Assembly (NCBI GenBank): GCA_019279435.1
Contig: JAAALK010000287.1
Span: 19,530,162-19,594,161 of the forward strand
From: Zizania palustris
Taxonomy: Eukaryota > Streptophyta > Magnoliopsida > Poales > Poaceae
Direction of reading: 5' to 3'
DNA length: 64,000 nucleotides
The first letter of the stretch is position 1. Each line of letters begins with the position of its first letter. Below are positions 57,023-64,000 of this stretch, piece after piece. The notes beneath the pieces are model-generated. The model searched no databases. It was not told the DNA's origin and saw only the letters and a program-made list of their open reading frames with translations. The translations under genes and the position numbers were made by a program.

Positions 57023-60000
57023 TGTAACACCCCAGAAATTAAAAAGGAATAAAGTAAAAAGAAAATAATATTTAAATCATTTCTGGATTTATTAATAAAG
57101 GAAAAATCCCAAAAGAACCCAAATAAAGCCAAACAGGGAGAAATACTTAAAATCTGGACTTGAAAATTTTATGAGATGAACTAGAGATCAAAATATAATT
57201 TTAGGAATTTTTACAAAATTTTTATCAACAGTGATTCAACCCTTAATCAAATAAATGAATTACTGGAATTATTTTAAATCAGAAAAGAATTAAAAAGCCT
57301 TAATGGGCCGCAACCTCCAAAGTGCTCTCAACCCAGCCCAGCCCAGCTATCTCTCACTGACGTGTGGGACCCGCCTGTCGGCGCCGCCCTCCCCTCTCTC
57401 CTCCCGCTCGCGCCCCGCCTGGACCCACCTGCCAGCCCCTTGCGCCTACTGACAGCCGTGGCCCGCCTGTCGGCCCTTCCTTTTCCCTTTACGCCCGCTG
57501 ACAGGTGGGGGCCACCTGTCAGATCCTTCGTCTTCGATGGAAGGGGATCGCCCCCTTCCTTCTTCCCGGCGATCCCTTTCTGTTTCCACTCGCCGCCGGC
57601 CGCCAGATCGCATCCGATCGCTCCGATCACCTTCCCTGACCGCCCCCGACCCCCTTCCATCCGAACACAACGCGTTTTTACGCTTATGGAAGCAAATCCG
57701 AGCCAAAAAGGAACCTCGCCGGAGTTTGGAAATAAACCTTCGGGTTCCCCGGCAATTCTTGCCATCCGGACGCCGGCGAGCCTCTATATATACCCTCAAC
57801 CTCACCGCACTCACCTCACACCGCCGTAGCCCGAAGCCAAGCGAGAACAGAGCGCCGCCACCTTCTTTTTGGCATTTTGCTCTGCTTCGCCTCCGGCGAG
57901 CCCTCGCCCTCGCTTCGGAACTCCCCTGTCCTAGCCACCGCCACCAACAAGACCGCCGGAGCTCACCCGTCCTCGGCCACCGCTCCATCGGTCGTGAAGA
58001 CCACCGGAACGCCGTCGCCGTCGAGCTCCCGAAGCTTCCCCGCCGTCTACGCTCGCCGCCGACCACCTCCAGGCCTCCTTCGTCGCTACCCGAGGTACCA
58101 TAGTGATCCCCATCCCCTCCTCGTTCCATTTTCGGCCATAGCTAGGCTCCTAGGCCCTCGCCGCCGCCGTCGCAGCCGCACCAGAGGCCACCGTCGCCGG
58201 AGACGAAGGGTAAACTACCCTCGTCACCACGTGCCGTGCCGGAATCCATCCAGGCCGCACGATTCTGAGCGAACGGTCCAGATTAGATCCTGCGGAGATC
58301 TAATCTGAGCCCTCAGATCCGGTCAAACCGGTATCGTTTAATCTCGGCCGTTGGTTATAACTTAAACCCCAGGATCGATCTCGTTCGTCCACGTATACCC
58401 CTTCGTCACGTTTTAATCTGAGCCGTTGAAATTCATTTAAAACCCCCGCCTCGCATCTGGCCGCTGGATCCAGATCCGACGACTCTGGATCGGCCGGTCC
58501 ACGCACGTGGTCACGGGTTCACGGTGAACCTGGTTCACCGTGGACCAGAGACTGATTTTAGTTTAAATAAAATTCCAGAAAATTGTTTAAACTTCAAAAA
58601 TTCATATCTTGCTCATTTGAACTCCAAATTTCACCATTCAAATTTTGTTAGAACCAGAATATTATTCTCTTCACATTAATACAATAAAAACAGTATGTTT
58701 CTGTTACTTAAAATATTATTAATAAATAAATGAATAAAAATTCCTTAGGGTTAAAATTAAAAATGCAGAAAATAAATTGGGAAAATTCTAAAATATTAAA
58801 CTTTACTGTTTTGAACAAAACTTTGAATTATTAAAAATATTACTTCACATAATAAAACCTACAAATGTGTATGTTTAATATTTGGTGAATTTTTATCTGT
58901 TTATTGAATGTATTGTTTATTTTCCGTAACGAGAAGACTACGAGTTCGTCGAGGAGCAGGAGTTCTACCCCGAGGTTCCTCCATCCCCATTTGCTGAGCA
59001 AGGCAAGTCATCGACCATCTCTGTGGAAACAGTTGATCATATTGAGCCCATGTTTCAATAAATTATCGCTATAACCCATAGGTTAATATTGCATTAGTCA
59101 AATATTCAAGCCTTACACTTATATTTATTAGATCCCCGTCCTTGTGTGCAAACCCAAGCCATGCTTATTGAGCCTTAACTCCTTGTCACTCTACTATAAA
59201 AATATTAGCTAGTGCCCAATGTACCGGCACAACTGCTATAGGATAAAAAGAACGAGTCGTAGATAGCTGGATTCTGTATATGAATTTCCCTGTTATTCTC
59301 GTCTCTGGACTCTGTTGGAGTTGGCTAGGTTATAAGTATGGTGGGTTCCGGGTGCAAGCTCGGGCACTGGTTTGTCGCACCCGGGGCACTATAAGGACCG
59401 GTCTGCGGGATCTGTTGCAAAGCACTTCCGTACCAACCACAAGTCTAATGGGTAAGTCCTAACTGGAAGTATGGAATACTCCGGCTTGATGCACCATAGA
59501 GGAGGGGGCAAGGGGCTAGCCTGCGGGCGACTTGTACCGACGAGGCTCAAGGGGGGGTATGGTGGGGCTCCGATGCGTCGGGACACCATATGAAACCCAT
59601 AAGAGGGTGCTATTGAGTCGGGGAGGACTATATGGAAGGTTTTGGCACGAGTTCCCGTGTGATGGGTCATCTCGTTACACTTCGGTGTAGGTGATGAGTG
59701 CGTGCCTTGTGGGTACAGTGGTACATCTCTGATCAGAGTAATTTAATCTTTTCGAAAAGCCGAGCCCACGGTCAAGGGCGGGTTGTGTAACTACTCGCAG
59801 TTAGTTTACAATTGTTTGAATGATCAAGTTATTCATGGCACGTAAGGACTGTTGAGCGAGGTGGGGCTGACTGTACCCCTCGAGTTAGAAGATGATGATA
59901 CACATGCACATGTTTACTTTTCCGTACTAATAAACTGCTCACATTTAAAGCTTTACACATATGCTGCTTCCGCTAAATTAGCCAATATCTCCCTTGCTAT

Positions 60001-60322
60001 TACCTTGCATTATATTTGCATTCGGTGGCTTGCTGAGTACATCTGTACTCACCCCGTTGACTTACAACATCAGAGCCAGTCTACTACGAGGAGGATGAAG
60101 GTCTGGAGTAGCGACCCAGTCAAGGCGAGACTGGAAGGAGGCGTTCATCTAGGACCCTTGTTTTATTAGTTTCTCTTCATCTTTAATCACTTTTGTATTA
60201 ATGCGGTCTACGAACCGTGAATGATTGCTCGTAATGTACGTGGTCGTGTGATGAACGTCTTGTTTTATTGATTTTCTATGGAATTTCAATAAAGTCCTGA
60301 TTTATTAAATCGGGGCGCGACA
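57023..60322 (+). repeat. 3' LTR of the Tekay-like element
   Basis: 3,300 bp, same sequence as 48080-51379 wherever compared, at a constant offset, so no indels separate the two LTRs. Confidence 0.95.
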
Positions 60323-63300
60323 ATATGTATAATCATCACTATCACGTGATATGATATAATCATCCAACTGATCAGGAGGTGGAATGTTGTCGTCACTGTG
60401 ATTTCCTAAGTGTAATCTCTCTAGCAGTTCTAAGTCCCTTCTATTCTGAACCTCGTCTCCTTCGTTGATATCGGCACCACTTTCGTTATCTACTTCCATC
60501 GTCTCCATCAAGTCAATCACAAACATGCATGTAGCCCATCTTCTTGAAAGAACTCTCTGTTGTATGTGTTCGGGTCTATGTTATAGTCTTCGTTGTTGGG
60601 AACAAGCAGTTTACCGTGTGGCGACACCTTATACACATCATCCCAACCTTTAAGACGTGCGACGGTTTTGCACGGGTAAGGGAGATAGTAAACTTGTGTT
60701 GCCTGTTGAGCCACAATGTAAATATCTTCACTCGGCAAGGTGGTACCTTGATGAATTTTGATTAAGCCAAGATCGGGGTCTATCTCACTACTTTGGGATT
60801 GAACAAGTGGCATTTAAATATAACGAGATTAAGAGGTTTGCTCCCATCGCAACTCAATTCATATATTTCTTCGAGTCATCCATAGTAGTCAACCCCGTCT
60901 GTGCTCGGAGTAAAAACTCTAGAATTTATGGTTCTTCGGTTAGGTCGACTCTGTTCATGGCTTGTTGTGTGGAAACGATAGCCGTTTACGTCGTAAGCTT
61001 TGAATGTCTTGACCTTGTAGGCACAACCATTCGCAACTTGCCTCAACTCAGAACTCATAGTCGTGTCGGTTCTTCCCTATAGGTTTAAACGCGACCAACA
61101 TGTATATTAGTCACATATAAGATATAATTGAAATGTAAAACTAACTAAAAGTTAAGTTACGAAATACCTTAGTTTTGAACCAAGAAATGAAATCGGGATT
61201 GCCATTTCCCACACCATACTTAAGAAGGGCAGTTGATTCCTCAATGTTAGGCTCCCTCGAACCACGCCAAAATCGTCGATGAAATTCCCTAAGGAAAGGT
61301 AGACATCGATGTTAAGGTTGAAATAAGAAAGACGAAATTGAGGGTGTCGCTTATAGAGCACTTACTCAATGTATGGTTCCACTTCGGAAAGGTTTGTCGG
61401 GACATACAACATAATCAAACGCCACTCTTCATTTGCAAGGTCTTGTTAGCAGCACCACTCGCACTTCGTAGTTGTCCTCTGAAGATGCTGAGATTTGATT
61501 CTTCTTCCGGAAGATTGTAACGGAAAGGTGGATTATGCACGCTAGGAAGATTGTCCGCATAATATCTAGTTGTGAAGTTTGACACCTCCTCCAAAACATA
61601 TGCCTCAGCTATGGATGCTTTAATTTTGCACTTGTTCTTACATTTATTCCGAAGAATCTTTTGGAATCTCTCAATTGAATAGCACCAACGGCTCTGGACC
61701 GGACCTTCCATCCGGGCCTCATACGGAAGGTGCAAGATCATATGTTCCATCAGATTGAAAAAAGCGGGCGGAAAGATCTTTTCTAGCTTGCATAGTAACA
61801 CGAGCGCTAGTGTCTCCATGTCTGCTACCACGGTGTGAGACAATTGTTTAGCACAAAGTTGCCAGAAGAAATTGCTCAATTCAGTTAGAAATCGCCAGAC
61901 ATCCTCGGGGACATAGCCATGAATCATGATCGGGAGCAGCCGCTCAATCCATATGTGATAGTCATGACTTTTGAGTCCGTTTATTCGCAGAGTAGCTAGA
62001 TTAACTTCCTTCTTCAAATTAGCTGCATAGCCATCAAGAAACATCAAGGTTTGAAACCACTCAAGTACTTCCCTCCTTTGTCCCCTTGTTAGAACAAAAT
62101 CGTACTTTGGCTTCGTCCAGGATTTCCCGCTTCTAGGAGGTATCGTGTCGAGCTTGGGTCTATTGCATATAGTTCTTGATCCACTTGGGCCTTGACGTTG
62201 TCTTTCATCTTCTCAAGAATGTCCATGATTGTGCCGAAAATAGCCTCGGCAACATTTTTCTCGGTGTGCATCACATAAATGTTGTGCGAAAGGAGAAGAC
62301 CATCGACATAAGGAAGATTCCATAAACATGGCTTGCGAGTCCATGCATGATGCTCACCATATCCGATAAAACTAGCTCCTTATGTATTGATTTGCAAAGA
62401 CTCTAATTAGGCACGAACATTGGCCCTGGTCATTTTAGGTGGTGCTGAGTCTTTAACAAACACACATTTTGTAAAATTATTCTTATCCTTCTTGAATGGA
62501 TGGTTTCGAGGAAGGAATTGTCGGTGCTTGTCAAACGAGGAATATTTTCCACCCTTAGCCAGCCAAATGAACTTCAGAGTCAACCGACAAATCGAGCATG
62601 CAAACTTCCCATGCATGCACCAGCCGCAAAATATCGCATATGCTGGTAGGTCATGCAGAGAGTACATGTACCAGACATGCATTCTGAAGTTTGTCTTTGT
62701 AGATCAGTCATATGTCAACACACTTTCTTCCCATGCATGGACCAAATCATCCATCAACGGCTCCATATACACACTCATATTTTTACCCGGGTATTCAGGC
62801 CCTAGAATTATCAAGGACAAGAAAATGTTCTATCGTTGAAAGATGATGCCAGGAGGAAGGTCGAGGGGAATAACAAACATTGGCCAACAACTGTATGCGG
62901 CAGTCGTCATACTGTATGGATTGAACCCATCAATTGCTAGAGCAATTCGTACATTATGTGTCTCTAAAGCTTTCTCAGGGTGAAGCTGATCAAACTTTTT
63001 CACACTTCTCCATTTGATGGATGACCGAGCTTGTCAGGGTTGTAATGAATCCCATTTTTATGCCATGTCATATGTTTGGCAGATTCCTCGGTCATGTACA
63101 GCTGTTGGATCCTCGGTATGAAGGGAAGGTACCAAAGGATCTTCACGGTAATTGAGAGTTGTTTCTTCCCACAATCAGCGAAATCTACCTCAAGATACCT
63201 AGAGGATTTGCATTTCACGCAACAGGTTGCGTCTGCGTACTCTTTCCTGAATAACATGCATCCGTTGGGACAAGCATGTATTTGCTCATAAGGCATCTTA

Positions 63301-63899
63301 AGTGCACGGAGGACTTTCTTCGACTCATACATACTCATTGGAAGATTGTGACCTTCTAGAAGGAGGCTACCAACAACCATCAAAATAACATCGAAGCATT
63401 CTCGGCTCAAGCTAAACTGGGACTTGATGGTCATTAGCCATGCGATGGCATCCAGCTGAGAAACCCTAGTGTGAATGTGAAGAGGTTGCTGTGACGCGGA
63501 CAACATGTCATAAAAAACTTTTTTCGTTGGCTCCAACACTTCCTCTTCATGTGCTTCATCAAAATGTGCATCTTCAAATTCATCTAGCATATATCCAACC
63601 CCTCCCTCATCATCGTCCATGCGCTATCGCAACACCTCGTCTCTAGGACGTTGGGACTCACCATGGTACGTCCAACGGGTATAGTTTGGTATAAACCCAT
63701 ATTTGCAGAGGTGTTTACCCATGGCCTCCTTTGTTTGTCGGTGCTTGTTCTCGCACCGACTACATGGACACCAGGTCTTGTCACGTACATTCTTCCTACC
63801 AAACGTTGTCTCTAAGAATACTTCAGTGTTCTTGATCCAATCCATGGTCACCTCGGCCTGACTAGGGCAACCCGTGTACATCCAATCATGACCATCCAT
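60323..63899 (-). pseudogene. CACTA TNP2-type transposase, degenerate and split
   Basis: The minus strand starts MDGHDWMYTGCPSQAEVTMD at 63899, with the transposase-associated Cys cluster CPCSRCENKHRQ. A TAG near 63624 breaks the frame. HACPNGCMLFRKEYADATCC (about 63240) follows, then the Transposase_21 region, which is badly broken between 63000 and 62100 (HTEKNVAEAIFGTIMDIL is visible at about 62260). The DUF4218-type region is well kept (62047-61415, NGLKSHDYHIWIERLLPIMI, EMEG-type PVQSRWCYSIERFQ). The DUF4216-type exon is at 61058-60340, with the TAG shared with the copy at 39422 plus a one-base deletion nearby. The gypsy element has inserted in the acidic tail. Not functional. Confidence 0.8.
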
Positions 63900-64000
63900 C
63901 TTGTACTAAACTAGGAAACAACACCCGTGTTTAGGGGTTAGTGAGAAACGAGATGCGTCTAAATGTCTAATAGGTAAAGATAGGTCCTAATCCCATTAGA
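63900..64000. other. Upstream part of the CACTA element, no feature seen
   Basis: Short stretch before the TNP2 start; no array or terminus is visible before the window ends. Confidence 0.4.

Larger units (their letters stand above)
48080..60322 (+). mobile_element. Young Tekay/RIRE3-like gypsy chromovirus, 12,243 bp, TSD ATATG
   Basis: Two 3,300-bp LTRs (TGTAACACCCC...GGCGCGACA), initiator-Met primer site, an extra ORF, an uninterrupted gag-pol with C-terminal chromodomain-like region, and a polypurine tract, flanked by ATATG duplications (48075-48079, 60323-60327). LTR copies keep a constant offset of 8,943 and I saw no difference. It sits in the last codons of a CACTA TNP2 gene. Structurally complete, so it may still be able to move. 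The lineage is called from the chromodomain, LTR start and extra ORF; RIRE3/RIRE8 of rice share this plan. Confidence 0.93.
45068..64000 (-). mobile_element. Degenerate CACTA element split by a Tekay gypsy
   Basis: Minus-strand CACTA element of the same family as 36213-42991. Its 3' end is placed near 45068 (CTACTGTAGG, a mutated CACTA end) before a GCCGAGTGC array. The degenerate second gene (45772-47933) and the TNP2 gene follow; the latter is split by the gypsy element 48080-60322. The 5' end lies beyond the right edge. Stops and frameshifts show it cannot make its own proteins. Confidence 0.8.

Overview
The window looks like repeat-dense nuclear DNA from a grass (Poaceae), probably a panicoid. 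It carries Sirevirus-type copia elements, Tat/Tekay-type gypsy elements and CACTA elements whose sub-terminal arrays read GCCGAGTGC, TTCCGTCGGC or ACCGACCAAC. There is no bacterial-type gene organisation, no rRNA or tRNA and no CRISPR array. Almost every base belongs to a transposable element, often one inside another. This suggests heterochromatin, with one small island (about 34.5-36.2 kb and 43.0-45.1 kb) that looks like ordinary host DNA.

Layout. 1-470 is a CACTA transposase fragment. 857 to about 6.7 kb is a decayed gypsy element with only gag and protease, hit by a solo LTR (4940-6233, TSD CCCGT). 7472-9589 is a short non-autonomous CACTA element (TSD TCA) sitting in LTR-like DNA. About 10.5-28.05 kb is a minus-strand Sirevirus (copia) whose gag is split by a complete 9,550-bp CACTA element, 16578-26127 (TSD TGG). 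That element encodes two multi-exon proteins whose exon models close without a stop or frameshift: a 1,119-aa TNP2 transposase and a 570-aa plant-transposase (Ptta/En/Spm) protein. 28051-31047 is the 5' part of a minus-strand gypsy. 31048-34517 is the integrase end and 3' LTR of a plus-strand gypsy, again hit by a solo LTR (31446-32721, TSD GGCTC).

The host-like island holds two small, convergent genes for short cysteine-containing peptides (35526-35795 plus, 44311-44541 minus). They share a promoter block and are separated by a deleted CACTA element (36213-42991, TSD CGA). The plus copy seems frame-damaged. A second CACTA element of the same family, in the opposite orientation, starts near 45068 and runs off the right edge. 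Its transposase gene is split near the last codons by a very young Tekay/RIRE3-like gypsy element (48080-60322, TSD ATATG). That gypsy element has two 3,300-bp LTRs with no difference that I saw, an uninterrupted gag-pol of 1,492 codons and an extra 268-codon ORF before gag.

How the parts relate. Nesting gives a relative order of events: old gypsy and Sirevirus copies, full of TAG stops, are the hosts; CACTA elements and solo LTRs came next; the Tekay element is the latest. The intact CACTA and Tekay elements could supply proteins in trans to their deleted relatives, but this window cannot show that they do.
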